64,000 nucleotides of DNA from Armatimonadota bacterium (GTDB lineage: Bacteria; Armatimonadota; HRBIN16): contig BPGU01000002.1 in assembly GCA_026003195.1 (NCBI GenBank), positions 1,133,102 through 1,197,101 on the forward strand, written 5' to 3'. Below the pieces are notes generated by a model. It was not told the origin of the DNA. It saw nothing but the letters and a program-made list of their open reading frames with translations, and did not search any database. Below, one piece after another: positions 18,272 through 28,073 of this stretch (position 1 is its first letter; every line of letters begins with the position of its first letter). The translations under genes and the position numbers were made by a program.

Positions 18272-19588
18272 ATGAGGTCATCATTCCGCTGGTTCAGAAG
18301 GCTGTTGCTCCTGACGCTTCTCGTGTGGGTGGGATTCGCGCTTGCCCAGAAACCCACAGATGTGCCCCCGGTCATTGTCATGCGCATGGAGGGGGTCATT
18401 GCCCCGCCGAACGCCGAGTACTTCTCGCGCACGCTGCGGATAGCTCGTGAGCGTGGGGCACAACTGCTGGTGGTAGAGATGGACACGCCCGGCGGCTTAA
18501 TGAGCTCGATGGAAGATATTGTGAAGGGAATCCTTGCCAGCGATATTCCGGTGGCGGTGTACGTGTCGCCCTCTGGGGCAAAGGCTGGCTCCGCCGGAGT
18601 GTTCATCACAGTCGCAGCGCATATCGCCGCAATGGCGCCCGGCACCAGCATCGGCGCGGCGCATCCGGTTTCTTCCACTGGCGAAGACATCCCCGGCGCG
18701 ATGGAGAAGAAAGTGGTGAACTATGCTGCCTCGTACATCCGCTCCCTGGCGGAGCAACGGGGACGTAACGCCGACTGGGCAGAGATGGCGGTTCGGGAAA
18801 GCGCTGCGATTGGCGAAAAACAGGCTCTGGAAAAGCGCGTGATCGACCTGGTAGCGCCCGATTTGAACACCCTGCTCCGGCAGATAGACGGACGTAGCGT
18901 GAAGCTGCCTCAGCGCACGGTAGTGCTGAGGACGCGCGAGGCACCTATCCAGCGTTCGGAAATGGTATTGAGGGAACGTCTGTTGCACGTTCTGGTCAAT
19001 CCCAATGTGCTGGCTATCCTGGGCGTGCTGGCACTGTACGGGCTGATCGCGGAGATTCAAAACCCTGGAGCCATCTTCCCCGGCGTGATTGGAGCCATCT
19101 CCCTGCTGCTGATGCTCTATGGCTTCTCGGTGCTCCCCGTCTCCTGGGCAGGTATTGCCTTGCTGGTGCTGGCGATTATTCTGTTTATCGCCGACGCTTT
19201 CGCCCCTTCGCACGGCGTGCTGACGCTGGGTGGTGCTATCTCCATGCTGCTGGGACTGCTGATGCTCTTCGAGTCGCCCGACCCAGCCCTGCGAGTCTCG
19301 TGGGTGGTTGCACTCACGTTGACGGGGCTGACATCGCTCTTTTTCGTGTTTATTGTGGCGGCGGGCATCCGCGCGCAACAGGTACGGCGGGTCACCGGCA
19401 TGGAAGCGATGAAGGGCGCGGTGGCTGTGGCGCGTACCGACATCGCTCCACGCGGAAAGATTTTCTATGACGGTGCGTACTGGAACGCCGTCGCCGAAGG
19501 AGAATCCATCAAGGCGGGCGAACGTGTGGTTATCGAAAGGATGGAAGGCTTGACTGCCGTCGTGCGTAAGGAGGAGGGAACGTCATGA
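18272..19588 (+). CDS. NfeD-family membrane serine protease (ClpP class)
   Basis: A 438-residue long-form NfeD protein. A signal peptide (to about residue 26) is followed by a ClpP-like protease domain with the catalytic Ser in GAKAGSAGVF (Ser107) and a Lys about 45 residues later (EKKVVNY). Then come four to five hydrophobic helices (residues about 240-380) and a C-terminal OB-fold NfeD domain (GKIFYDGAYWNAVAEGE). Such proteases cleave the C-terminus of partner stomatins. The slipin gene overlaps it by 4 bp, the standard pairing. Confidence 0.93.
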   Translation: MRSSFRWFRRLLLLTLLVWVGFALAQKPTDVPPVIVMRMEGVIAPPNAEYFSRTLRIARERGAQLLVVEMDTPGGLMSSMEDIVKGILASDIPVAVYVSPSGAKAGSAGVFITVAAHIAAMAPGTSIGAAHPVSSTGEDIPGAMEKKVVNYAASYIRSLAEQRGRNADWAEMAVRESAAIGEKQALEKRVIDLVAPDLNTLLRQIDGRSVKLPQRTVVLRTREAPIQRSEMVLRERLLHVLVNPNVLAILGVLALYGLIAEIQNPGAIFPGVIGAISLLLMLYGFSVLPVSWAGIALLVLAIILFIADAFAPSHGVLTLGGAISMLLGLLMLFESPDPALRVSWVVALTLTGLTSLFFVFIVAAGIRAQQVRRVTGMEAMKGAVAVARTDIAPRGKIFYDGAYWNAVAEGESIKAGERVVIERMEGLTAVVRKEEGTS

Positions 19589-20406
19589 ACACCATCGAGC
19601 AGCTGCTGGCAAGCGAATCGGGCGCGTTTCTGATTGCACTGGTGATCTTCATCATTCTGGTCATTCGGGCGACGCTGCGCGTGCTGCCGGAATGGGAGCG
19701 TGCCGTTGTGCTGCGACTGGGGCGATTGCTGGGAGTGAAGGGACCCGGCATTATCTTCCTGTTACCATATATCGACCGCCCCATCCGTGTGGATACCCGA
19801 CTGGTCACCATGGACGTGCCGCGCCAGGAGGTCATGACACGCGATAATGTGCCGGTGACCGTCGATGCCATTGTGCTCTTTCGTGTGATAGACCCCGCCG
19901 CGGCGGTTACCAAAATCGAGAACTTCATCCGCACCACCTCGCTCATCTCGCAGACCACTCTGCGAAGCACGCTGGGACAGGCGGAACTGGATGACCTGCT
20001 CTCGCACCGTGACAAGATTAATCAGCAGTTGCAGAGCATTATCGACGAGCAGACCGAACCGTACGGCGTGAAGGTCGTCGCGGTGGAAGTACGCGACGTG
20101 GTACTGCCCGATAGCATGAAGCGGGCAATGGCACGGCAGGCGGAGAGCGAACGCGAACGACGCGCCAAGGTCATCAACGCGGAAGGTGAGTACCAGGCAG
20201 CAGAGCGTCTCGTGCAGGCGGCGCAGATGATGGCCACCCAGCCCGCTGCGCTGCAACTGCGTTATCTGCAAACCATTGCCGAGATGAGCGCACAGAGCAC
20301 CAGCACCACGATTATACCGGTGCCGGTAGACCTGTTGCTGCCGTTTATCCGACAGGCTGGTACACCATCTACACCTCCTGCATCCCAGCCAGCGGGAGGC
20401 GAATAG
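19585..20406 (+). CDS. SPFH/stomatin family protein (slipin)
   Basis: A 273-residue prohibitin-homology protein. One N-terminal membrane helix (about residues 14-32) precedes the SPFH domain: VLPEWERAVVLRLGRLLG, GPGIIFLLPYIDRPIRVD, TRDNVPVTVDAIVLFRV. A charged helix (RQAESERERRAKVINAEGEY) drives oligomerisation. It is the expected substrate or partner of NfeD, with which it overlaps by 4 bp; the pair is thought to organise membrane microdomains. Confidence 0.94.
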   Translation: MNTIEQLLASESGAFLIALVIFIILVIRATLRVLPEWERAVVLRLGRLLGVKGPGIIFLLPYIDRPIRVDTRLVTMDVPRQEVMTRDNVPVTVDAIVLFRVIDPAAAVTKIENFIRTTSLISQTTLRSTLGQAELDDLLSHRDKINQQLQSIIDEQTEPYGVKVVAVEVRDVVLPDSMKRAMARQAESERERRAKVINAEGEYQAAERLVQAAQMMATQPAALQLRYLQTIAEMSAQSTSTTIIPVPVDLLLPFIRQAGTPSTPPASQPAGGE

Positions 20407-20410
20407 TCTG

Positions 20411-21289
20411 ATGACGACCTCGTTGCCGCAGGGCGTCTATACCGCTTTGGTTACACCCTTAACCAAAGCAGGAGAGGTGGACTATCCCCTCTTTCGGACA
20501 CTGGTAGACTGGCAACGGGAGCAAGGGGTAGTCGGAATGGTAGTGTGCGGCACGACAGGAGAGGGAACCTCGCTGAGCGTGGAAGAGCGAGAACGCGCCA
20601 TTGCTACTGTCCGCGAATGCGCCACCGACCTGAAAGTGATTGCAGCAACCGGTTGTGCCAATCTGCCCGAAACGATTCGCCTTAGCCGCTTTGCCCAGCA
20701 GCAGGGATGCGATGCGATTCTGGTCATCCCACCCTTTTATTACAAGGGAGTGCCGGAGGATGGACTGGTTGCATATTACATGAGGCTGCTGGACGCTGTG
20801 GACATACCGGTTCTGCTCTATCACTATCCCGATCTGGCGGGGGTAGAAATCACTCCTGCTGTAGTGGAAGGACTGCTGGACTATCCCCACCTGATGGGTT
20901 TGAAGGATAGCTCCGGCAACTGGGAGACTCTTCTTTCCTTTCTGCTGCGGTTCCCCCGCCTGCAGATATTTGTGGGGACGGAAAACCTGCTGGCGGACGC
21001 GCTGGCTTCCGGGGCGGCAGGATGTATCTCCGGGTTGGCGAACGCTTTGCCCGAACTGATAGTAGACCTCGATACCGCTTCACGCCGAGGCGAGAACACT
21101 ACCCTTCTCCACGAACGCCTGATGGCGGTGATAGAAGCCATAGACGCCGTACCGTTTGTTTCGGCTATCAAGCAGATATGTGCCTGGCGCGGCTTGCCCG
21201 AAATGGCGGTGCGCCCTCCCCTTCGGGAACTGAACACACAACAGGCAGACACACTGTATCGTGTCTTACGGTCACTGGAAGTGCTGTAA
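20411..21289 (+). CDS. DapA-family lyase (4-hydroxy-tetrahydrodipicolinate synthase or related aldolase)
   Basis: A 292-residue TIM-barrel class I aldolase. The substrate-binding GTTGEG is at residues 47-52, the Tyr is in LLYHYP (Tyr137) and the Schiff-base Lys is in GLKDSSGN (Lys165). These fit DapA, N-acetylneuraminate lyase and 2-keto-3-deoxygluconate aldolase alike. The 'YHYP' in place of the usual 'YNxP' and a context without lysine-pathway genes make the DapA role uncertain. It starts 4 bp after the slipin gene and 4 bp before the GT4 gene. Confidence 0.85.
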   Translation: MTTSLPQGVYTALVTPLTKAGEVDYPLFRTLVDWQREQGVVGMVVCGTTGEGTSLSVEERERAIATVRECATDLKVIAATGCANLPETIRLSRFAQQQGCDAILVIPPFYYKGVPEDGLVAYYMRLLDAVDIPVLLYHYPDLAGVEITPAVVEGLLDYPHLMGLKDSSGNWETLLSFLLRFPRLQIFVGTENLLADALASGAAGCISGLANALPELIVDLDTASRRGENTTLLHERLMAVIEAIDAVPFVSAIKQICAWRGLPEMAVRPPLRELNTQQADTLYRVLRSLEVL

Positions 21290-21293
21290 AGGA

Positions 21294-22427
21294 ATGCGCA
21301 TCGGCATCAACGTGCACCTGCTGTCCACCACACATACCGGTATCCAGCATTATATTCGTGCGCTGGTGCCGGAAATGATTGCGCAGGCGACCTCGCAGGA
21401 GATGGTGCTGTATGGCGAGCCCTCACAGTTGTCACTCCCCGCCAGCAGGCAGGTTCAATGGGTTTCTGCGTCGCGTCCGTTACGTTCGGGGATACAGCGG
21501 GTGCTGTGGGAGCAAACCGTCTTGCCTCGCTTGCTGAGGCGGGACAGGATCGACGTGTTCTTTTCGCCCGCTTTCGTTCTGCCAATACGCTGGGACGGCG
21601 CTGGCGTGGTCACCGTGCACGACCTCAATTTTGAGGTCTCTCCCCAAACCATCCACCCGATACGCCGGGCGTACCTGAGACGCATCACTCGCTGGAGCAC
21701 CCATCGCGCCCGAAAGGTGATCGCTATTTCGCAGTCTACAGCATCCGACCTCGTGAGCCTGTATAGCGTACCCTCTGAGAAGGTGGCGGTTATTCCGTAC
21801 GGTCTGGACTCTCTCTTCACTCCCGAGAACGCCCACACGCTGGAGCCGATGGTCAGACAGCGCTACTCTCTGCCGGAGCGATTTCTGTTGTTTGTGGGCA
21901 CATTAGAACCGCGCAAGAATCTGCCTCGCCTGCTGGATGCGTATGCGCTGGCAAGGCAGCATGCAGACCTTCCGCCTCTGGTGCTGGTGGGCGCGCCCGG
22001 CTGGCAACACGAACGCATCCTGGTACAGGCAAACCGGCTGGGCATTGCTCAGCACCTCGTGTTCGCAGGCTACATCCCGCGCGAGCATCTGCCGGGTGTA
22101 TACGCCGCCGCCTCGGCGCTGCTGTACCCGTCGCTGTATGAAGGGTTTGGACTGCCCCCGCTGGAGGCGATGGGCTGTGGCACGCCGGTACTGGCGTCAG
22201 AAGCCTCCGCGATGCCCGAAGTGGTGGGCGATGGCGGCATACTTGTAGACCCCCACGACGTGCAGGCGATGGCTAAAGGCATTCTGCGTATCACTCAGGA
22301 AGAACCGCTGCGCCAGCAGATAGTAGCACGCGGGCTGGAGCGTGCCCGGCAGTTTCGCTGGGAAGAGGCGGCGCGACGCACGCTGATGCTTATCCGTGAA
22401 CAGGTTCCTTCTCGAAGCCCCCAGTAA
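21294..22427 (+). CDS. GT4-family glycosyltransferase
   Basis: A 377-residue GT-B glycosyltransferase. The N-terminal half opens MRIGINVHLLSTTHTGIQHY and contains VVTVHDLNFEVSP. The C-terminal nucleotide-binding half has FLLFVGTLEPRKNLPRLLDA and the retaining-enzyme motif EGFGLPPLEAMGCGTPVLAS. ATG 21294 follows the lyase stop with GGA at close spacing; the track frame from 21261 would overlap that gene. Likely acts on cell-surface polysaccharide. Acceptor and donor are unknown. Confidence 0.9.
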   Translation: MRIGINVHLLSTTHTGIQHYIRALVPEMIAQATSQEMVLYGEPSQLSLPASRQVQWVSASRPLRSGIQRVLWEQTVLPRLLRRDRIDVFFSPAFVLPIRWDGAGVVTVHDLNFEVSPQTIHPIRRAYLRRITRWSTHRARKVIAISQSTASDLVSLYSVPSEKVAVIPYGLDSLFTPENAHTLEPMVRQRYSLPERFLLFVGTLEPRKNLPRLLDAYALARQHADLPPLVLVGAPGWQHERILVQANRLGIAQHLVFAGYIPREHLPGVYAAASALLYPSLYEGFGLPPLEAMGCGTPVLASEASAMPEVVGDGGILVDPHDVQAMAKGILRITQEEPLRQQIVARGLERARQFRWEEAARRTLMLIREQVPSRSPQ

Positions 22428-22485
22428 CCTCCTGCGCCTCGGCGTTGTCCAAAGAGAGGAAAAATACCCTCGGGAGGTCCGCCCG

Positions 22486-24207
22486 ATGAGAGCGACTCTA
22501 CTCGCTGTTTTATGCTGTATGCAGACGATATACTTGCAAGCGATAGCGCAGACCACCGGCATGCGTGATGCACTGGTACAGCTGCCGGTGAAGGAGCTGG
22601 TGGTGTTCAAAGACGGTCACGCCTACGTGATTCACGAGGGAGAGATGCCTACCGATGAACGGGGCAATGTGGTGATGGACTACCTGCCCGCGCCTGTGCT
22701 GGGAACGTTCTGGGCATATTCCGCCACTCCACAGGTGAAATTGCAGGCGGTCGTTGCCGGACAACGCAGAGTTAGTCTGAAGCGTACGGTGATGAGCTTG
22801 CGCGAACTGCTGGAAGCGAATGTGGGCGCCAGGGTGCTGCTCACTGAGGTTTCGGGCACAAAGCATACAGGAGTGATCGTGGGGGTGCCCTTTTGCTCTG
22901 CGGAGGAACTGGAAGCCATCAGCCCGCCGAACACTGGCGATAAGCTGCCCTTGAAGAGCAACATTCTCTTGCTCCGAACAGAGGAAGGTACCAGGGCGAT
23001 GAATCTGGACCGCGTTCTGGACATCACCTTTCTGGGCGACTACGCCACAGTCACCACAGATGCGGATTTCCGTAACCTGCTGACCCTGTACCTGAACTGG
23101 GGCAACCGACAACCTGCAAAACGTGCACGGGTAGGCATGATGTATGTACAGAAGGGCGTGCGCTGGATCCCTCAGTATCGGCTGATACTGGACGGCAAGG
23201 GCGGTGCCCAAATGTTCTTGCAGGCGTCGCTCATCAACGAGCTCACCGACTTCCAGAACGCTGCGGTAGACCTGGTGATTGGCGTGCCTGCCTTCGCCTA
23301 TAAAGATACCCGTGACCCCATTGGGCTGCAACAGACCTTTGCTCAGCTCTCGCCATACTTTCGCACCGACGCAGGCAGGATGCTCTCCAATGCCCTGATG
23401 ACCCAGGCTCCGCGCGTCGAAGGGTTGGCGGGGAGGGAAGGAGCTGCACCTCCACCTCCTGCTCCCGACCTCGGTCCGGAAGTGGCAGGTGCGGGCGCCA
23501 GCGAAGACCTGTTTGTGTTCACGGTGAAAAACGTCTCTCTGCGCAAAGGGGAGCGCATGACACTGCCCGTTGCTGAACACGCGCTGAAGTACAGGGACGT
23601 ATACACCCTGTACGTTCCGCCGCTGGGTGGCGTGCCAGCCGAGCAACCGCAGCCGGAGCCGCGTACCGCTGAAGTGCAGTCCGCCCTCGCCGCGCCGAAG
23701 GTGGTTCACCGCGTGCGCCTGACCAATACCACCGAACATCCCTTCACCACCGCACCCGTGCTGCTGTTCAGTGGAGACACTGTGCTGGCTCAGGACACTA
23801 TCACCTACACCCCACGCGGAGGCACTGTAGACATCGCTATCGGCACAGCGGTGAACATTCCGGTCAAGCAAACCGACACCGAGCGGAAACGTACGGCGAA
23901 AGCCGCCACAGTCAGCGGGGTAGACTATACCCTAGTGGAAATGGAGAGCACGCTGACGCTGACGAATCACTCGGAGAAGACGGTGGAGCTGGAGGTCACC
24001 CGTCAGGTGGTGGGCGAGGTGGACAACACCACTCCCGAGGCACAGGTGAGTAAGCTGACGACGCTGGGGCGTTCCGTCACCGTTGTGGATAGCAGAATCT
24101 ACCCGGCTGGAGGTTTGAACCCGCTCAGCCAGATAGTGTGGAAGTTCTCTCTCGCACCGGGCAAGAGCATTGACCTCAAATGCCGATGGCAATATTACAC
24201 CCGATAG
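22486..24207 (+). CDS. Secreted DUF4139-like protein
   Basis: A 573-residue protein with an N-terminal signal peptide (MRATLLAVLCCMQTIYLQAIAQ). GGGAGGT lies 8 nt before ATG 22486. The middle segment (VGMMYVQKGVRWIPQYRLIL, then FLQASLINELTDFQNAAVDL and VIGVPAF) fits the DUF4139 pattern, in which beta-rich domains of unknown function follow a 'GxRWxPxYR' signature. Residues about 320-355 are Pro/Ala/Gly-rich and look like a linker. A last domain holds LVEMESTLTLTNHSEKTVEL. It starts 58 bp after the GT4 stop. Function unknown. Confidence 0.75.
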   Translation: MRATLLAVLCCMQTIYLQAIAQTTGMRDALVQLPVKELVVFKDGHAYVIHEGEMPTDERGNVVMDYLPAPVLGTFWAYSATPQVKLQAVVAGQRRVSLKRTVMSLRELLEANVGARVLLTEVSGTKHTGVIVGVPFCSAEELEAISPPNTGDKLPLKSNILLLRTEEGTRAMNLDRVLDITFLGDYATVTTDADFRNLLTLYLNWGNRQPAKRARVGMMYVQKGVRWIPQYRLILDGKGGAQMFLQASLINELTDFQNAAVDLVIGVPAFAYKDTRDPIGLQQTFAQLSPYFRTDAGRMLSNALMTQAPRVEGLAGREGAAPPPPAPDLGPEVAGAGASEDLFVFTVKNVSLRKGERMTLPVAEHALKYRDVYTLYVPPLGGVPAEQPQPEPRTAEVQSALAAPKVVHRVRLTNTTEHPFTTAPVLLFSGDTVLAQDTITYTPRGGTVDIAIGTAVNIPVKQTDTERKRTAKAATVSGVDYTLVEMESTLTLTNHSEKTVELEVTRQVVGEVDNTTPEAQVSKLTTLGRSVTVVDSRIYPAGGLNPLSQIVWKFSLAPGKSIDLKCRWQYYTR

Positions 24208-24222
24208 CGCGTGGGGTATAAT
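24195..24222 (+). promoter_or_regulatory. Promoter of SRPBCC gene, TTACAC-N16-TATAAT
   Basis: TTACAC 24195-24200 and TATAAT 24217-24222. The start codon is 9 nt after the -10 box, so any transcript from here would be nearly leaderless; the -35 lies within the preceding gene. Confidence 0.5.
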
Positions 24223-24231
24223 GGAGACACT

Positions 24232-24690
24232 ATGAAACTCTTTCGTTTTGAAGCCGAACAGACCATACCCGCTCCACTGGAAAAGGTGTGGGATTTTTTC
24301 TCCAGCCCTGCTAACCTGAAGGTCATCACGCCGCCCTATATGGGCTTCGATATTCTAACGCCGGTACCGGACAGGATGGAACCGGGCATCATTATTGCCT
24401 ATACGGTACGTCCTCTCTTCGGAATCCCGATGTTCTGGGTGACCGAGATCACCCACGTAGAACCGTTGCGCTTTTTCGTGGATGAACAGCGCTTTGGTCC
24501 CTACCGTTTCTGGCATCACAGGCATACCTTCGTGCCGGTGGAGGGCGGCGTGCACATGACCGACCTGGTGTATTATGCCCTGCCGGTTCCGGTGATAGAC
24601 GGCGTTATCGAACGTCTGATAGTTCGTCCACGCATTGAGGAGATTTTTACCTTCCGGCGGCAGAAGATTATCGAGCTGTTCGGGGAGTGA
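24232..24690 (+). CDS. SRPBCC (START-like) family protein
   Basis: A 152-residue protein with the SRPBCC helix-grip pattern: FRFEAEQTIPAPLEKVWDFF then SSPANLKVITPPYMGFDI at the start and a C-terminal helix FTFRRQKIIELFGE. These bind hydrophobic ligands in a deep pocket. This subgroup resembles 'coenzyme Q-binding/cyclase-like' proteins annotated only by fold. ATG 24232 has GGAG 6 nt upstream. The next gene is convergent, 7 bp away. Confidence 0.85.
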   Translation: MKLFRFEAEQTIPAPLEKVWDFFSSPANLKVITPPYMGFDILTPVPDRMEPGIIIAYTVRPLFGIPMFWVTEITHVEPLRFFVDEQRFGPYRFWHHRHTFVPVEGGVHMTDLVYYALPVPVIDGVIERLIVRPRIEEIFTFRRQKIIELFGE

Positions 24691-24697
24691 GAGAGGG

Positions 24698-25714
24698 TCA
24701 CTTCATCCCGCACAGCTGCTTGTACAGCTCGATGACCCGCTTCACGTAGGTTTGCGTCTCGCGGTAGGGGGGTACGCCGCCGTATTTGCGCACCGCGCCG
24801 GAGCCAGCGTTATACGCCGCCATCGCGAGGATAATATCGTTCCAGCTCACCGTGCCCTCGCGATAGGCACGACCGCCGGAATAGGTGTTCAGGTGTCCGT
24901 GCAACAGGCGAATCGCGCCCGCCAGGTTCTGCACGGGGTCAAAGGGGTTGTTGACCCCCAGCCCTCGCGCGGTACGTGGCATCAGCTGTCCCAGTCCCAT
25001 TGCTCCCGCTCGCGATACCGCATCAGGGCGAAAGCCTGACTCTGCCAGCACCATCGCCACCACCAGGCGAGGGTCCACACGGTAGTACCAGCTAAAAGCC
25101 AGAATGCTGTTGGTAATGACCTCCACCTGCTGGGGCTTCAGCTTCGGATTGAAGCGTGAAATCGCGCGGGCGTAAGCGTCGTACACCGCGCTATGCCACT
25201 GCTCGAAGGTGATAACCTGCCCCTGACTGGTGCGTACAGGAGTATTAAACCGGGAAACGAGAGAGCGCGACGCGCGCTGGGGGAGCTGTTTCGCGGCTTC
25301 TTGCTTTTTGCGCTGCTGCGACTCCCACTGCGCGATATCCGCCTCATGCACCGCCTGAATCAGTTCCACACTGCTCAGCCCCACCAGATTATCTTCACCG
25401 ATACGAAGGAGCACACGCAGATGCGCACCCAGCTGCTCCTGCAAAGGCTGGGTGACACGGGGACATACCGACACTCCATCCGCAGACTGCAGGACAACTA
25501 CCTGGGAATCGCCGATGCGGCTCACGCCTTTGACAGTAGCGGTGATCTCCACAACCTTACCGCGATACACATCTACGTTCTGCTGCACATAGCTGATCCC
25601 GCCCACAGGCAACGCCTTCAGGCTCTGACGCGCCTTCACGAAGCCCGTCACATCCGCCTGCAGCGGCGTGCTCCAGCAAACCAGCAGTATGGTGCATACC
25701 CACCAGACGCGCAT
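24698..25714 (-). CDS. Lytic transglycosylase (SLT domain)
   Basis: A 338-residue exported murein lytic transglycosylase. A signal peptide (to about residue 20, LQADV) precedes an OB-fold-like domain (about 25-125, with [20 protein letters not shown]), a charged linker ([16 protein letters not shown]) and the SLT domain (about 200-335). The catalytic Glu is in [13 protein letters not shown], followed by [13 protein letters not shown] and [29 protein letters not shown] precedes ATG 25714. It follows the YfhO gene by 31 bp on the same strand. Confidence 0.93.
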   Translation of the reverse strand: MRVWWVCTILLVCWSTPLQADVTGFVKARQSLKALPVGGISYVQQNVDVYRGKVVEITATVKGVSRIGDSQVVVLQSADGVSVCPRVTQPLQEQLGAHLRVLLRIGEDNLVGLSSVELIQAVHEADIAQWESQQRKKQEAAKQLPQRASRSLVSRFNTPVRTSQGQVITFEQWHSAVYDAYARAISRFNPKLKPQQVEVITNSILAFSWYYRVDPRLVVAMVLAESGFRPDAVSRAGAMGLGQLMPRTARGLGVNNPFDPVQNLAGAIRLLHGHLNTYSGGRAYREGTVSWNDIILAMAAYNAGSGAVRKYGGVPPYRETQTYVKRVIELYKQLCGMK

Positions 25715-25745
25715 CGCTCACTCCTGACCACAACGACCTACAGGG

Positions 25746-28073
25746 TTATTCCATGTTTCGATTTTCGGCAGGAAAGCTCCTGCCTGTGAAGCAGGCGTAA
25801 GTCAGCCATCCCACGGCAATCAGCGCGAAGTAAAGGCATATCCTCAGCAACGCGGGTTCAAAGCGCAGTGTCACAGCCTGTCCCCCCGCGGGCAGCCGCA
25901 CACGCTGGAAGACCTCGTCCATCGGTTCCACCCAGCTTGCAGGTTCCGCCTTCCAGCCCGGGTAGAACGTCTGCATCACGTGCAGCTCCTTCGCGCCTTC
26001 GGGCAGAGCAACCTGCAGACGGTTACACCCTTGCCAGCGGAAGGCACAATCCCGGCCGTCCTCCGTGCGCACCCAGGATCGCGCTCCAACCACCTCGTAA
26101 AGATATCCTTCCGCGCTTCCTGCAATCGGTCGCAGTCCTGGCTCGGCAAGCGGCTGCGTAGCCAGCACCACCCTCACCCCAGCCTCTGCCAGGCGGTCAG
26201 CAGGCGCACGCCAGCCCAGCGCCATGTTGCCGTTCTCCACCGGTGCAGAATCCCTGCCGTTGAGCCTGTCCAGCCAGCGCTTGGTATACAGGGGCATCAG
26301 CGAGTCGTAGATTTGCAGGTCGTATAAGCCCATCACCGTCGCCAGATTGGGCGGTAAAACCGCTTGAGGGGCACGATACAGGCTCCAGCCGCTCTGCACG
26401 GCGAAGAGACGCCACTTGCCCTCGGTGAGAGACTGCGCCTTTTCCAGCAGGGGAGTTGTCGGATACACGCTTTCGGGCGGAGCGGTCGGATTGTAACCCA
26501 CATCGGCAACCCAGAGACTGCCCAGCACACACGCTGCCAGTACACCCTGAGTCCACCAGTGATTCCACCGCCTCTTATACCCCCAAACCACCACCCCTGC
26601 TCCCATCACAGCCAGCGCGACTCCCTGCAGGAGCACCGGCATTTGTGTACCAAGCCATTCGGGAAAAGCTTCTTCTCCCAGAGCCTGTAGCGTCACCCCC
26701 CGTGCTGCGAACAGGCTGACAGCGAACAGCACGACCAGTGTCCCCACTGCGAGCAACCATTCCTTTCGTGAAGCAGAGGCTAATCTGTCAGCCCCCATCC
26801 CTGCCAGCAGCGCGATACCGAAAGCCCATAGCACCAGCACTCGCGCGGGGGAACCGGTGCCGCTGAAACCGGGCACTCCAAAGTAGAGCAGGGCATTGAG
26901 AGGCGTGCCCAGCGCGAGAAGCATTGCCAGCAGCACCAGCAGCAGGGCATAGACGCGCCACCAGGAGCGAGTGCCCCACGCCCCCAGCACTGCCAGCAGT
27001 AACGCCGGAACACCCATGAAGCAGGCGAACTCGGCGTAGTTGCCCTTGCCCCAGTAAGTGCTGACATCCGGCGTGTCCGTACGTGCAATGCCCGGATGAC
27101 CGAAGAAGTCGGGCAGAAAAAGAGTGATGAGATGGGCACCGGGCATCGCGCTCCCCACGTAAGCCGAGTACCCTTCCGCCGTGGCGGGAGCACGTCGGTG
27201 CGAGAGGCGTGACAGTTCCACAGCAGGCAATACCTGCAGTGCACTCAGCGCGATGGCAAGCGCAAAGGCGAGAATCAAGCTCTTCACCACCATCCACCTT
27301 CCTGTGGGAGAGGAAACAGGGAAGAGGTTTCTTCCTCCCACCTTTGCAGCGATAGCAGAGGACACTGCCACCAGAACCCCTGCCCCTAGCACATAAAAGG
27401 CAATCTGCAGGTGCCCCGCCAGCAGGCAAAGCCCCATGGCCGCCCCCCACCAGGTGGCGCGTTGCACGTCTGGCTGTTGTGCCCAGCGAGCGGCGGCGAA
27501 CACCACCCACGGCAGCCACGAGGCAGTTGCCGGTACGGTGGGCAGGTACTGCCAGGTGACCATCCACAGCGAGAAGGCAAAAGCGATAGCCCCCACCAGC
27601 GCGGAGGCAAATCCTGCGTCCATCTGCCGGCGTAGCAGCAGCCATGTGCCCATTCCTGCCCACCACAGGTGCCACGCAGCAAGCCAGCCAAACGCTTTTT
27701 CCTGCAGCCACACAAAGAGCGCGTTGGGCGGATAGAAAAGCGCAGACTGGCTATTCGCATACAGCGGGTAGCCCATGCCCTGATGGGGGTTCCACAGGGG
27801 CAGCCAGCCCTCTCGCCACATCTTGGCGGTGTACAAACGCCATACGCCGAACTGCGCCGCACCATCCCACATCAGCGGGTTCCAGGGGGGAGGCGTTTCG
27901 GTGGTCAGAGCGCGGTAGGGGTACACATGAAACAACAGGCGGGTAGGAAGCCACACACGCCCGCCTGTCAGTACAGGAAAGAAGAACAACCACCCCAGCA
28001 AAGCCAGAATCAGCCCCGCCAGCGTGGCCTCTCTAAAACTGGAGAAACTGGATCTGTTTAAGCGCGACCTCAT
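25746..28073 (-). CDS. YfhO-like polytopic membrane protein
   Basis: A 775-residue protein with some 12 hydrophobic helices over the first 500 residues and a soluble C-terminal part. The opening resembles YfhO proteins: PYRALTTETPPPWNPLMWDG, then GMGYPLYANSQSALFYPPN. YfhO is needed for glycosylation of lipoteichoic acid in Bacillus; GT-C-like membrane enzymes are the relatives. The ATG at 28073 overlaps the TPR gene by 41 bp and has no clear ribosome site, so a start a few codons later is possible. Likely acts in envelope glycan synthesis. Confidence 0.85.
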   Translation of the reverse strand: MRSRLNRSSFSSFREATLAGLILALLGWLFFFPVLTGGRVWLPTRLLFHVYPYRALTTETPPPWNPLMWDGAAQFGVWRLYTAKMWREGWLPLWNPHQGMGYPLYANSQSALFYPPNALFVWLQEKAFGWLAAWHLWWAGMGTWLLLRRQMDAGFASALVGAIAFAFSLWMVTWQYLPTVPATASWLPWVVFAAARWAQQPDVQRATWWGAAMGLCLLAGHLQIAFYVLGAGVLVAVSSAIAAKVGGRNLFPVSSPTGRWMVVKSLILAFALAIALSALQVLPAVELSRLSHRRAPATAEGYSAYVGSAMPGAHLITLFLPDFFGHPGIARTDTPDVSTYWGKGNYAEFACFMGVPALLLAVLGAWGTRSWWRVYALLLVLLAMLLALGTPLNALLYFGVPGFSGTGSPARVLVLWAFGIALLAGMGADRLASASRKEWLLAVGTLVVLFAVSLFAARGVTLQALGEEAFPEWLGTQMPVLLQGVALAVMGAGVVVWGYKRRWNHWWTQGVLAACVLGSLWVADVGYNPTAPPESVYPTTPLLEKAQSLTEGKWRLFAVQSGWSLYRAPQAVLPPNLATVMGLYDLQIYDSLMPLYTKRWLDRLNGRDSAPVENGNMALGWRAPADRLAEAGVRVVLATQPLAEPGLRPIAGSAEGYLYEVVGARSWVRTEDGRDCAFRWQGCNRLQVALPEGAKELHVMQTFYPGWKAEPASWVEPMDEVFQRVRLPAGGQAVTLRFEPALLRICLYFALIAVGWLTYACFTGRSFPAENRNME

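Noticed and set aside
22510..23871. 453-codon open frame on the minus strand
   Set aside because: Antisense shadow of the DUF4139-like gene, with His/Arg/Gln-rich composition and no domain pattern.
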